From: Rhodobacterales bacterium
GTDB lineage: Bacteria; Pseudomonadota; Alphaproteobacteria; Rhodobacterales; Rhodobacteraceae
Assembly (NCBI GenBank): GCA_021155205.1
Contig: JAJNPS010000033.1
Coordinates: 62,001-126,000, forward strand
DNA length: 64,000 nucleotides
Direction of reading: 5' to 3'
Within the stretch, counting starts at the first letter, position 1; each line of letters opens with the position of its first letter. The notes below the pieces were generated by a model. It saw only the letters and a program-made list of their open reading frames with translations. It did not search any database and was not told where the DNA came from. Shown here in pieces: positions 44,393 to 52,810 of the stretch. The translations under genes and the position numbers were made by a program.

Positions 44393-45412
44393 ATGCTGGC
44401 ATGGCGACACTGGGACCGCTTGGGCAACGGCGGCATCGACTTTACCAGCCTGGGGTTTGGCGCGGCCCCCTTGGGCAACCTGTTCCGCGCCATCACCGAG
44501 GACGAGGCGCAGGCGACCCTGCAGCGCGCCTGGGATGCGGGCGTGCGCTATTTCGACACCGCCCCCCTTTACGGGCTTGGCCTGTCGGAAACCCGGATCA
44601 ACCACTTCCTGCGGGGCAGGCCGCGTGCGGATTATGTCATTTCCACCAAGGTCGGCCGGCTGTTCCGCGCCACCGCGCCCGACCGGCGCGACGGCTTTGG
44701 AAAATGGTACGACGTGCCCGCGCGCAACGAAATCTACGACTACAGTTACGACGGCGTGATGCGGTCGCTGGAATTCTCGCTGGAACGGCTGGGGATCGAC
44801 CATGTCGACATCCTGTTCGCGCATGACCTGGATGTCTTTACCCACAAGTCGCAACAAGTCCTGGATCAGTATCTTTCCGTTTTCATGGCAGGGGGTTACA
44901 AGGCGCTGCTCGCGTTGCGCGACCAGGGCGTGATCAAGGCTTTCGGGGCGGGGATCAACGAATGGGAACCCTGCCGCTGGATGCTCGACCGGGGCGATTT
45001 CGACATCTTCCTGCTCGCCGGGCGCTATACCTTGCTGGAGCAGGCGTCACTGGTGGGGTTCATGGACCCTGCCCATGCGCGGGGCGTCGGTGTCGTCATC
45101 GGCGGCCCTTACAATTCCGGCGTGCTGGCGACCGGCCCGCGTCCGGGCGCACATTACAACTATGATGTCGCGCCGGGATGGGTGCTGGACCGCGCCGGCG
45201 CGCTGAAGGCCGTCTGCGACAGCCATGGCGTCCGGCTGGTCGATGCCGCGTTCCAGTTCCCGCTGCGCCACAAGGCGGTGCTCTCGGTCATTCCCGGCGG
45301 ACAGGCCGCGGCCGAGATGACGTCGAACCTGTCGGCGGCAACGGCGATCATCCCCGAAGCGCTCTGGGCCGACCTCCGTGCGCAAGGGCTGATCGACCCC
45401 GCCTGCCCCTGA
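44393..45412 (+). CDS. Aldo/keto reductase (L-fucose/D-threo-aldose dehydrogenase-like)
   Basis: A 339-residue AKR with the catalytic tetrad visible as RYFDTAPLYG (Asp, Tyr), ISTKVGR (Lys) and ILFAHDLD (His). The group includes D-threo-aldose (L-fucose) 1-dehydrogenase and pyridoxal 4-dehydrogenase, which oxidise the sugar C1 to a lactone. The lactonase-like amidohydrolase encoded next supports this. The ATG at 44393 has a perfect GGAGG six bases upstream. In-frame ATGs at 44366 and 44387 lack a usable site, the first lying in the candidate operator. Confidence 0.83.
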   Translation: MLAWRHWDRLGNGGIDFTSLGFGAAPLGNLFRAITEDEAQATLQRAWDAGVRYFDTAPLYGLGLSETRINHFLRGRPRADYVISTKVGRLFRATAPDRRDGFGKWYDVPARNEIYDYSYDGVMRSLEFSLERLGIDHVDILFAHDLDVFTHKSQQVLDQYLSVFMAGGYKALLALRDQGVIKAFGAGINEWEPCRWMLDRGDFDIFLLAGRYTLLEQASLVGFMDPAHARGVGVVIGGPYNSGVLATGPRPGAHYNYDVAPGWVLDRAGALKAVCDSHGVRLVDAAFQFPLRHKAVLSVIPGGQAAAEMTSNLSAATAIIPEALWADLRAQGLIDPACP

Positions 45413-45427
45413 CCCATTCCGATTGCG

Positions 45428-45460
45428 CAAAATATCTCGGGGTCCGGGGCAGCGCCCCGG
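45428..45460. repeat. Short GC-rich hairpin element of terminator-like form
   Basis: CCGGGGC-AGC-GCCCCGG (45444-45460) forms a 7-bp stem. On the minus strand it is followed by ACCCCGAGATATTTT (45430-45444), giving a terminator-like unit in antisense orientation between two plus-strand genes. In my experience elements of this composition are scattered in Rhodobacteraceae intergenic regions. Confidence 0.5.
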
Positions 45461-45480
45461 CGCCGACAGAAAGGCCCCCA

Positions 45481-46314
45481 ATGCAGATCGACGCGCACCA
45501 ACACTTCTGGCAACCCCTCCGGGGCGATTACGGCTGGATGCCAGAGGACGACCCGATCCTGACGCGCGCCTATGACCCGTCGCATCTGGCGCCCGAGCTG
45601 ACAACGGCCGGCGTGACCGGAACCGTTCTGGTGCAGGCCGCACCGACGATCGAGGAAACCGAATACCTTTTGGGCATCGCTGATGCGACGTCCTGGGTCC
45701 TGGGCGTCGTCGGCTGGATCGACTTTGAGGATCGCAGCCATCTGGCGCAGCTAAAGCGGCTGGCGCAGCATCCAAAGTTCAAGGGCGTACGCCCGATGAT
45801 CCAGGACATTGCGGACGACAACTGGATGCTGCGCGCCGATGTTCAGTGGGGGTTTCAGGCGCTGATCGACCTTGACCTGACGTTCGACGCGCTGGGGTTC
45901 CCGCGTCATCTGGAAAACTTCCATACCATCCTGACCCGGTACCCTGACATGCGCACGGTCGTCGACCATTGCATGAAGCCGCAGATCCGCGCGCCAGCCG
46001 GATTCCGGCACTGGGCCGACGGGATCACCCGCATTGCCCGCGACACGAACGCCTGCTGCAAGTTCTCAGCCCTGATCACCGAGGCGAACCCAGGCTGGAC
46101 GGTGGCAGATCTTGCCCCTTATGCGAACCATGTCCTCGAGATCTTTGGTCCGGATCGCGTCATGTGGGGCTCGGACTGGCCGGTTTGCCGGTTGCGCGGC
46201 GAATACGCGGAGTGGCGGCGCGCGGCGCTGGCGTTGACGGCAACGCTGGATCCCGGCGGTTTGCAACAGGTCTTTGGCGCCACCGCAGCCGCGTTTTACA
46301 GGCTTGCGATCTGA
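45481..46314 (+). CDS. Amidohydrolase-2 family lactonase-like protein (L-fuconolactonase type)
   Basis: A 277-residue metal-dependent hydrolase: IDAHQHFWQP at residues 3-12 gives the HxH motif, VVDHCMKPQI supplies a further His, and MWGSDWPVCRL carries the catalytic Asp. The family contains L-fuconolactonase and L-rhamnono-lactonase, which open sugar-acid lactones. With the preceding aldose dehydrogenase-like AKR it would yield an aldonate for the UxaA-family dehydratase encoded at 47157. The ATG has AAAGG at 6-base spacing. Confidence 0.86.
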   Translation: MQIDAHQHFWQPLRGDYGWMPEDDPILTRAYDPSHLAPELTTAGVTGTVLVQAAPTIEETEYLLGIADATSWVLGVVGWIDFEDRSHLAQLKRLAQHPKFKGVRPMIQDIADDNWMLRADVQWGFQALIDLDLTFDALGFPRHLENFHTILTRYPDMRTVVDHCMKPQIRAPAGFRHWADGITRIARDTNACCKFSALITEANPGWTVADLAPYANHVLEIFGPDRVMWGSDWPVCRLRGEYAEWRRAALALTATLDPGGLQQVFGATAAAFYRLAI

Positions 46315-46374
46315 CACAAACCAACCCGATCGCAAGACAAGCACTCCCGCCGAGATCGGCGTGCATCCGCAGGA

Positions 46375-47097
46375 TCAGGCAAAAAGATCCGGGCGTTCAC
46401 GCTCCAGCGGCGCCAGCAGCCGTACCAGCTGGCTGAGGTGGCTGCGGATGGCATGGCGCGCAAGCACAGGGTCATGCGCCTCGAGCGCGGCTAGAATAGC
46501 CCTGTGCTCGGCAAGGGTCTCTTCGACGCGGCCCGGCAGGGGCAGGACCAGCTTGCGCGCGCGGTTCACATGAACCCAGGCCGAGTCGGTAAATGCCGAC
46601 AGCTTGCGAAAGCCGGTGAAGCCCAGGATCAGTTCATGCATCTCTGCGTCAAGCTGGTAGAAACCGGCGGTATCGCCACTTGCCACCAGCACGTCCTGCA
46701 TCGCGATGTTGCGGCGCAGTACCGTCAGCTGGTCTTCGGTGATGGTGGCCGCGACCCGCTCTATGGCCGCGACCTCGATTGCCTCGCGCAGGAATGCACC
46801 CTCGCGGATTTCATCCATCGAAAAGCGGGCCACATAAGTCCCGGCCTGCGGCACGACATCGACCAGTCCTTCGCCCGCCAGCCGCGCCACGGCGTCGGCG
46901 ACGGGGCTGCGCGACACCCGCAGCTCGGCGCAGATTTCGGGCTTGCGAAGGATTTCACCCGGCCGAAACGCCAGCGACAGGATCGCCTCGCGCAGCGTCA
47001 GATAGACGCGGTTGCCAAGCGACCCTGAAAATCGGTCCAGGGGCACCAACCGCACCGCCTTGGGGTCTTGTGAAGCGCTGTTTGCTGGCTGTAACAT
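46375..47097 (-). CDS. GntR-family regulator, FCD (FadR) subfamily
   Basis: A 240-residue regulator with an N-terminal winged helix (about 30-95; CAELRVSRSPVADAVARLAGEGLVDV) and a C-terminal all-helical FCD ligand domain (about 105-225) whose His residues (DAEMHELI, AEHRAIL, RSHLSQLV) usually bind a metal that holds an acid ligand. FCD members sense sugar acids. It is divergent from the UxaA-family dehydratase by 59 bases, and a perfect palindrome touches its start codon, so autoregulation is likely. Confidence 0.9.
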   Translation of the reverse strand: MLQPANSASQDPKAVRLVPLDRFSGSLGNRVYLTLREAILSLAFRPGEILRKPEICAELRVSRSPVADAVARLAGEGLVDVVPQAGTYVARFSMDEIREGAFLREAIEVAAIERVAATITEDQLTVLRRNIAMQDVLVASGDTAGFYQLDAEMHELILGFTGFRKLSAFTDSAWVHVNRARKLVLPLPGRVEETLAEHRAILAALEAHDPVLARHAIRSHLSQLVRLLAPLERERPDLFA

Positions 47098-47110
47098 GCT
47101 AACATGTTAG
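47091..47110. promoter_or_regulatory. Overlapping palindromes at the gntR / dehydratase divergence
   Basis: CTAACATGTTAG (47099-47110) is a perfect 12-bp palindrome two bases from the regulator ATG. GTAACATGCTAA (47091-47102) overlaps it, covers the ATG and matches 9 of 12. The arrangement fits two dimers of the FCD regulator controlling both directions. Confidence 0.6.
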
Positions 47111-47156
47111 ACCACATCCCCCCGCTGTCAAGAAAGCCGGGGCGCGGGAGGGCGCG

Positions 47157-48665
47157 ATGACGGCCAGAACGATCCAGCTTCACAGCAGCGACAACGTGGC
47201 GATCGCACTGTCGGACCTTCCGCGCGGCACACGCGCGGAAGGATTGGCGTTTGCGACACTGGACCCCGTTCCGCGTGGCCACAAGCTCGCGCTGCGACCC
47301 ATCCCGACCGGGCAGAAAGTGATCCGATACGGCCAGATCATCGGTCAGGCAACCAGCGACATCCCCGCAGGCGCGCATGTCCACAGCCACAACCTCGGGA
47401 TGGGCCCCCACAGCGCCGATTACGCGATTGCCCAGGGTGCAGCACCCTTGCCTGCGCTGCCGCCGCGCATGTTCATGGGTTATCACCGCCCCGACGGGTC
47501 CGTCGGCACGCGCAATTATCTGGGCATCCTGACATCGGTGAACTGTTCCGGCTCGGTCGCGCGGTTCATCGCCGAGGCGGCGGAGAAAGACCCCGCCATC
47601 ATGGCCGGCATCGACGGGGTGGTGCCCATCGTCCACGCCACGGGCTGCGGCATGTCGGGCGTGAACGAAGGCTACGAGACGCTGATGCGCACGCTGAAGG
47701 GCTATGCGCGCAACGCCAATTTCGGCGGCATCCTGCTGGTGGGTCTGGGCTGCGAGGTGATGCAGGTGCCCGACCTTGTAGGCCAGGGCCGCCTGCGGCC
47801 TGACGGAAACTTCCGCTACATGACGATCCAGGGGACTGGCGGTACGCGCGCGACGATCGAGGCGGGCCTGCGCGTGCTGCGCGAGATGGCGGTGGTGACG
47901 CGCCAGGCTGTGCGCGCGCCTGCCCCTGTGTCCAGTTTGATCATCGGCCTGCAATGTGGCGGTTCTGATGGCTATTCCGGGATCACGGCCAATCCGGCGC
48001 TGGGGGCGGCGAGTGATCTTCTGGTCCGCATGGGCGGCACCACGATCCTGTCGGAAACACCCGAAATCTACGGCGCGGAGCATCTTCTGACGCGTCGTGC
48101 CGTCTCGACCGCCGTGGGGGAAAAGCTGCTCGACCGCATCCGCTGGTGGGAGGATTACACCGCGCGGAATGGCGGTGAGATGGACAACAACCCCAGCCCG
48201 GGGAACAAGAAGGGCGGTCTGACCACGATTCTGGAAAAGTCGCTGGGCGCGGTCGCCAAGGGCGGCACCGCCCCCCTGACCGAAGTTTACAAGTTCGCCG
48301 AACCGATCACCACGCCCGGCTTCGTCTACATGGACAGCCCCGGCTATGACCCCTGTTCGGTGACGGGCCAGATCGCATCAGGTGCAACGATGATCGTGTT
48401 CACAACGGGCCGGGGGTCGGTCTCCGGTTACAAGCCCAGTCCGTGCATCAAGCTGGCGACCAATACCGAGATGTACCAAAAGATGGCCGAGGACATGGAC
48501 ATCAATTGCGGCGATATCCTCAGCGACGGTGTCAGCATCGATGCGAAAGGTGCTGAAATCCTTGACAAGATCATTGCGACCGCTTCAGGCGAGCAGACGC
48601 TGTCCGAGCAGTTGGGCTTTGGCGGGGCAGAATTCGTGCCCTGGCAGATCGGCGCTGTGATGTAG
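47157..48665 (+). CDS. UxaA-family sugar-acid dehydratase (altronate dehydratase-like)
   Basis: A 502-residue member of the altronate/galactarate dehydratase family, which turn aldonates or aldarates into 2-keto-3-deoxy acids. An N-terminal SAF domain (about 1-95) is joined to the catalytic part, where conserved Cys lie in TSVNCSGSVA, ATGCGMSG, VGLGCEVMQ and GLQCGGSDGYSG. Length matches full UxaA. GGAGG lies 5 bases before the ATG. The substrate is probably the aldonate made by the AKR and lactonase upstream, not necessarily altronate. Confidence 0.88.
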   Translation: MTARTIQLHSSDNVAIALSDLPRGTRAEGLAFATLDPVPRGHKLALRPIPTGQKVIRYGQIIGQATSDIPAGAHVHSHNLGMGPHSADYAIAQGAAPLPALPPRMFMGYHRPDGSVGTRNYLGILTSVNCSGSVARFIAEAAEKDPAIMAGIDGVVPIVHATGCGMSGVNEGYETLMRTLKGYARNANFGGILLVGLGCEVMQVPDLVGQGRLRPDGNFRYMTIQGTGGTRATIEAGLRVLREMAVVTRQAVRAPAPVSSLIIGLQCGGSDGYSGITANPALGAASDLLVRMGGTTILSETPEIYGAEHLLTRRAVSTAVGEKLLDRIRWWEDYTARNGGEMDNNPSPGNKKGGLTTILEKSLGAVAKGGTAPLTEVYKFAEPITTPGFVYMDSPGYDPCSVTGQIASGATMIVFTTGRGSVSGYKPSPCIKLATNTEMYQKMAEDMDINCGDILSDGVSIDAKGAEILDKIIATASGEQTLSEQLGFGGAEFVPWQIGAVM

Positions 48666-48666
48666 C

Positions 48667-50115
48667 CTACCGCGCCAGCGCAAAGAGGTCGTCAAGGTTG
48701 AGATGGGCTGTCAGATGGTCGGCAAGGGCGTCGAGTGCCGCCTCGACGGTCGCGGAATAGCATGAGGGTCGTGCCTCAACCCCAATGGATTGCAGGAAAC
48801 CCTGCCGAAATGCGTCCGATGTGAACATCCCGTGCAGGTACGTGCCGACCACCCGGCCATCCGCAGAGACCGCACCTTCCGCCACATCGCCGACATGGCA
48901 AAAGGGCCTTGCGCGGGCCGGTCCATCGCTGCGGCCAATATGGATCTCATAGCCCTCAACCTCCAGCCCGGAGGCGGCATGGCGTGCCAATACCCGCGTC
49001 AGGCGCTTGTCCGGGATCATGTCAGTGGCAATGTCCAGTAGACCGAGACCTTCAGTCGTCCCCGGTGGTCCTTCGATGCCTTCCGGGTCGGAAACCGACT
49101 TTCCAAGCATCTGATACCCGCCGCAAATCCCCAGCACATGCCCGCCACGCCGGTGATGCGCGGCAAGGTCGATGTCCCACCCCTGGGCGCGCAGAAAGGC
49201 AAGGTCCGCTCGTGTCGATTTCGACCCCGGGATGATCACCAGCCGCACATCGCCGGGAATCGGCTGCCCCGGTTTCAGCATGACCAACTCCACGCCCGGT
49301 TCCTGTGCCAAAGGGTCGAGGTCATCGAAGTTTGCGATGCGCGACAGCGTCAGGCAGACGATCTTGACCGGGCCCTTGCGTGGCGAAGGGGCGGCAATGT
49401 CGAGCACATCTTCGGCGGGCAGTTTCCAGGCATGAGGAAAGTAAGGCAGCACACCGAAACCGCGCCAGCCGGTGCGTTCGGCGATCAGGCGATAGCCGTC
49501 GTCAAATAGTCGAGAATCACCACGGAACTTGTTGATGATGAAACCTTTCACCATCTTGGAGTCCTTGGGGTCCAGCACCGATTTTGTCCCCACCATCTGC
49601 GCGATCACCCCGCCCCGGTCGATATCACCGACCAGTACCACAGCCACACCCGCCGCCCGCGCAAAGCCCATGTTCGCGATGTCACCGGCCCGCAAGTTGA
49701 CCTCCGCCGGGCTGCCAGCACCCTCGACGATCACCAGATCATGCGTGGCGGACAGGCGATGGAAACTCTCCAGCACCGGGTCCATCAGCGACGGCTTCAG
49801 TGCCGCGTATTCCCGCGCCTTGACGGTGGCGACGCGCCTGCCCTGCACGATGACCTGCGATCCTGTCTCCGATTCCGGTTTCAGCAGCACCGGGTTCATG
49901 TCGGTGTGCGGCTGCAACCCCGCCGCCTGTGCCTGCAGGGCCTGCGCGCGGCCGATCTCTCCGCCATCGACGGTCACGGCCGCGTTGTTGGACATGTTCT
50001 GCGGCTTGAACGGTGCGACCTTGATCCCCCGTCGCAACGCCGCCCGGCAAAGCCCCGCAACGATCAGCGATTTGCCAACGTTGGAGCCCGTACCCTGGAT
50101 CATCAGCGCGGGCAC
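48667..50115 (-). CDS. cobQ: Cobyric acid synthase
   Basis: CobQ amidates four side chains (b, d, e and g) of adenosylcobyrinic acid a,c-diamide using glutamine and ATP. The 482-residue protein has the N-terminal dethiobiotin-synthetase-like ATP domain (IQGTGSNVGKSLI) and a C-terminal glutaminase domain with the Cys in LGICGGYQMLG and the His in GTYLHGMF. The start is GTG at 50115 with AAAGGA 7 bases upstream; an ATG four codons later has no site. It is downstream of cobO on the same strand, after a hairpin. Confidence 0.95.
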   Translation of the reverse strand: MPALMIQGTGSNVGKSLIVAGLCRAALRRGIKVAPFKPQNMSNNAAVTVDGGEIGRAQALQAQAAGLQPHTDMNPVLLKPESETGSQVIVQGRRVATVKAREYAALKPSLMDPVLESFHRLSATHDLVIVEGAGSPAEVNLRAGDIANMGFARAAGVAVVLVGDIDRGGVIAQMVGTKSVLDPKDSKMVKGFIINKFRGDSRLFDDGYRLIAERTGWRGFGVLPYFPHAWKLPAEDVLDIAAPSPRKGPVKIVCLTLSRIANFDDLDPLAQEPGVELVMLKPGQPIPGDVRLVIIPGSKSTRADLAFLRAQGWDIDLAAHHRRGGHVLGICGGYQMLGKSVSDPEGIEGPPGTTEGLGLLDIATDMIPDKRLTRVLARHAASGLEVEGYEIHIGRSDGPARARPFCHVGDVAEGAVSADGRVVGTYLHGMFTSDAFRQGFLQSIGVEARPSCYSATVEAALDALADHLTAHLNLDDLFALAR

Positions 50116-50136
50116 GCCTCAATCCTTTCTGATTGA

Positions 50137-50167
50137 GAAAAATATCCCCGCCGGAGGCTTCCCCGGC
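50137..50167 (-). terminator. Terminator-like hairpin between cobO and cobQ
   Basis: On the minus strand GCCGGGG-AAG-CCTCCGGC (50150-50167) folds into a stem with one bulged T. It is followed by GGGGATATTTTTC, a short T-run. It would end or attenuate the cobO transcript before cobQ. Confidence 0.55.
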
Positions 50168-50185
50168 CAAAACCAACGCACCGCC

Positions 50186-50815
50186 TCAAAACTCCACGCC
50201 CTTCTGCGCCTTGATCCCGGACCGGAACGGATGTTTGACCAGCGTCATCTCGGTGACCAGATCCGCCGCCTCGATCAGCGCATCCTTCGCGTTGCGCCCG
50301 GTCAGGACGACATGCGTCTGGGGTGGCTTTTCGGTCCGCAGAAATGTCAGGACCGCGTCCAGGTCCAGGTAATCATAGCGCAAGGCGATGTTGATCTCAT
50401 CCAGCAGAACCATGCGGATACTGGGGTCGCGGATCATCTCCTTGGCCTTTTCCCAGCCCTTTTCGGCCATGGCGATGTCCCGCGCGCGGTCTTGCGTTTC
50501 CCAGGTAAACCCTTCGCCCATCGCGTGAAACTGACAAAGGTCGCTGAAATGCGTCTCGATCATCCGCCGCTCGCCGGTGTCCCAGGAACCCTTGATGAAC
50601 TGCACCACTGCACAGGGCATCCGATGCGCGATGCAGCGCAGGATCATCCCGAAACCAGAGGACGACTTGCCCTTGCCCGCCCCGGTATGGACGATGATCA
50701 GGCCGCGGTCGCCCTCTTTCGTCGCCATGATCTTGTCGCGCACGGCCTTCTTCTTGGCCATCTTGATCTTGTGACGGGTCTCGTCGGCCGTCTCGATGTC
50801 GGTCTCAGTTGGCAT
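50186..50815 (-). CDS. cobO: Cob(I)yrinic acid a,c-diamide adenosyltransferase
   Basis: This enzyme transfers the 5'-deoxyadenosyl group of ATP to the cobalt of reduced corrinoids. The 209-residue CobA/CobO-type protein has a basic N-terminal helix (ETRHKIKMAKKKAVRDK), the P-loop-like VHTGAGKGKSSSGFG at about residues 42-56, and VLLDEINIALRYDYLD. The ATG at 50815 is chosen for family length. The frame is open further, over the riboswitch, as a shadow. It is divergent from the main cob operon. Confidence 0.94.
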   Translation of the reverse strand: MPTETDIETADETRHKIKMAKKKAVRDKIMATKEGDRGLIIVHTGAGKGKSSSGFGMILRCIAHRMPCAVVQFIKGSWDTGERRMIETHFSDLCQFHAMGEGFTWETQDRARDIAMAEKGWEKAKEMIRDPSIRMVLLDEINIALRYDYLDLDAVLTFLRTEKPPQTHVVLTGRNAKDALIEAADLVTEMTLVKHPFRSGIKAQKGVEF

Positions 50816-50865
50816 AGCGGCGGTCCTCAACCTTGACAGTCCGGGCAGATCGCGCGCAAGTGAAG

Positions 50866-51060
50866 GCACGATGCTGGTTCCTGTCGTAAGACAGGCGAAG
50901 AGGGAATGCACGAGGCTTTGCGACCGTCTGGGTCGCCGCGCCGAACGGCAGCCGCCCCCGCGACCGTGACCGGAGAGGTCCCATGCCACTGACATCTTGT
51001 CGGGAAGGCCGGGACCGGGGGGAAACCCGCTCCGCAAGCCGGGAGACCTGCCAGCAGGAC
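50866..51060 (+). promoter_or_regulatory. Cobalamin riboswitch upstream of the DUF1636-cobW-cobN operon
   Basis: Conserved B12-box elements appear in order on the plus strand: AGAGGGAATGC (about 50899), GCCGCCCCCGCGACCGTGA (about 50951), GCCACTG (50985-50991) with GGGAAGGC (51002-51009), and AAGCCGGGAGACCTGCC (51036-51052). The gap to the ATG at 51172 leaves room for an expression platform. Binding of adenosylcobalamin should reduce expression of the downstream operon. A TTGACA at 50833 lies upstream but without a convincing -10. Confidence 0.9.
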
Positions 51061-51171
51061 GTGATGAAACGGGCGGACGGGGTGATCCGCGACCGGAACG
51101 GGCCTGATGCTGCGGCATGGGGCACGGTCTTTCGGAACGGGTGCCCCTTTCGCCGCAAGGAAAGACCGCGA

Positions 51172-51573
51172 ATGCCGCGTACCACGCTTTTTGTCTGCAT
51201 GACCTGCAAGGCGGGTCAGCCGGTCCCCGAGGGGACGTTGCCGCCGGGCGCGCGGCTGCACGCCGCGCTGATGGCGGGGGACGCGCCTGACGGCATCGCC
51301 ATCGTTCCGGTGGAATGCCTGTCGGCCTGTTCGCAGGGCTGTACCGTGGCGCTGTCGAAACCCGGCGCCTGGGGCTATGTCTATGGCCGCCTTGGCCCCG
51401 AGCATGCCGCCGACATCCTGGACGGGGCCGCGCGCTATGCGGCCAGCGAGGCCGGGATCGTGCCCTGGCGCGAACGCCCCGAAATCTTTCGCAAGCAGTC
51501 CATCGCGCGCATTCCCCCCTTGGGTGCCTCGCCCGCGACCCTCACCCCCACAGCTTCCAGGGTGTCCGAATGA
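51172..51573 (+). CDS. DUF1636 cysteine-rich protein of the cobalamin operon
   Basis: A 133-residue protein of the DUF1636 family, a small thioredoxin-fold-like, probably metal- or cluster-binding protein. The cysteines lie in FVCMTCKAG (residues about 7-15) and CLSACSQGC (about 50-58). It sits between the cobalamin riboswitch and cobW, a conserved association suggesting a role in cobalt handling; the activity is unknown. AAGGAAAG precedes the ATG. Its stop overlaps the cobW ATG. Confidence 0.87.
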   Translation: MPRTTLFVCMTCKAGQPVPEGTLPPGARLHAALMAGDAPDGIAIVPVECLSACSQGCTVALSKPGAWGYVYGRLGPEHAADILDGAARYAASEAGIVPWRERPEIFRKQSIARIPPLGASPATLTPTASRVSE

Positions 51574-52604
51574 CCGATCTGGCCAAAATCCCCGTGACCG
51601 TGATCACCGGCTTTCTGGGGGCGGGCAAGACGACGCTGATCCGGCACCTGCTGCAAAATCCGCAAGGCAAGCGTCTGGCGGTCCTGGTCAATGAATTCGG
51701 GACTATGGGCGTCGATGGGGATATCCTGAAGGCCTGCGCGGATGAGAACTGCCCCGAAGAGAACATCGTCGAACTGGCGAACGGCTGCATCTGCTGCACC
51801 GTGGCCGAGGATTTCATCCCGACGATCGAGGCGTTGATGGCGCGGCCCGTGCGCCCCGACCATATCCTGATCGAGACATCGGGCCTCGCGTTGCCGAAAC
51901 CGCTGCTCAAGGCGTTCGACTGGCCCGCGATCCGGTCGCGCATCACGGTGGACGGCGTGATCACGCTGGCCGATGCCGAGGCGGTCGCGGCGGGACGGTT
52001 CGCACCCGATGAGGCGGCGATTGCAGCGCAGCGCGCGGCGGACCCGAATACGGACCATGAGACGCCCTTGTCGGAGGTGTTCGAGGATCAACTTCTCTGC
52101 GCCGACCTTGTGCTTTTGTCCAAGTCCGACCTTGCGGGTGAGGCTGGCGTTGCTGCGGCCCGCGCCATGGTCATCGCGGAAATGCCGCGCGCCATTCCGA
52201 TCCTTGCGATGCAGGACGGCATCATCGACCCGCGCGTCATCCTGGGGCTGAACGCGGCCGCCGAGGACGATCTGGCCGCCCGTCCGTCGCACCATGATGG
52301 CGCGGATGATCATGAGCATGACGATTTCGCCTCTGCCGTGATCGACTTGCCGGAGGTTGCCGACCCCGAGGCACTGGCGACGGTGATTGCCGGGCTTTCG
52401 CGCGATCACAAGGTGTTACGGGTCAAGGGTCATGTTGCTGTCACCGGAAAACCGATGCGCCTTCTGGTGCAGGCGGTGGGTGCCCGCGTACGGCATCAGT
52501 ATGACCGGCCATGGGGTTCCGGCCCGCGGAGGTCGCAACTGGTGGTGATCGCCGAGGCGGGCGATCTGGACATTCCCGCGATCCGGGCGGCTTTGGGGGG
52601 CTGA
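51570..52604 (+). CDS. cobW: CobW, cobalt-associated G3E GTPase
   Basis: A 344-residue GTPase of the COG0523 metallochaperone group, thought to deliver Co(II) for cobalamin synthesis. Visible are Walker A GFLGAGKTT (about residues 14-22), the metal-binding ANGCICCTV (CxCC, about 70-78), the G4-like LSKSD, and a His/Asp-rich loop (SHHDGADDHEHDD, about 240-252) before the C-terminal CobW_C domain. It overlaps the DUF1636 gene by four bases and is followed by a long inverted repeat, then cobN. Confidence 0.94.
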   Translation: MTDLAKIPVTVITGFLGAGKTTLIRHLLQNPQGKRLAVLVNEFGTMGVDGDILKACADENCPEENIVELANGCICCTVAEDFIPTIEALMARPVRPDHILIETSGLALPKPLLKAFDWPAIRSRITVDGVITLADAEAVAAGRFAPDEAAIAAQRAADPNTDHETPLSEVFEDQLLCADLVLLSKSDLAGEAGVAAARAMVIAEMPRAIPILAMQDGIIDPRVILGLNAAAEDDLAARPSHHDGADDHEHDDFASAVIDLPEVADPEALATVIAGLSRDHKVLRVKGHVAVTGKPMRLLVQAVGARVRHQYDRPWGSGPRRSQLVVIAEAGDLDIPAIRAALGG

Positions 52605-52643
52605 GGCATGGGGCGGTCCGGAGCCAGGACAGGAACGAAAAAC

Positions 52644-52737
52644 CCCCTCCCCCAACCCCTCTCCGGAGCGGAGAGGGGCGCGCGGCGGCTCCGTTGTTGT
52701 CTCCCCTCTCCGCTCCGGAGAGGGGTTGGGGGAGGGG
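52644..52737. repeat. Perfect 35-bp inverted repeat between cobW and cobN
   Basis: The 35 bases at 52644-52678 are repeated exactly in inverted orientation at 52703-52737, with a 24-base spacer. Each arm also contains the smaller palindrome CCCCTCTCCGGAGCGGAGAG. In RNA this makes a very stable hairpin of about 35 bp upstream of cobN. The form is that of a REP/BIME doublet. It differs in sequence from the doublet at 15883-16009. Confidence 0.88.
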
Positions 52738-52810
52738 ACACGGCAAACGTGCTGACCCTCACGCTGCCGAACGACGGTCACGCTCATCCGCCCTGCGAAC
52801 GGGGCTAGCC

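Noticed and set aside
50833..50861. A promoter for the riboswitch transcript from TTGACA at 50833
   Set aside because: No acceptable -10 is found at 16-18 bases; listed only as a remark under the riboswitch.
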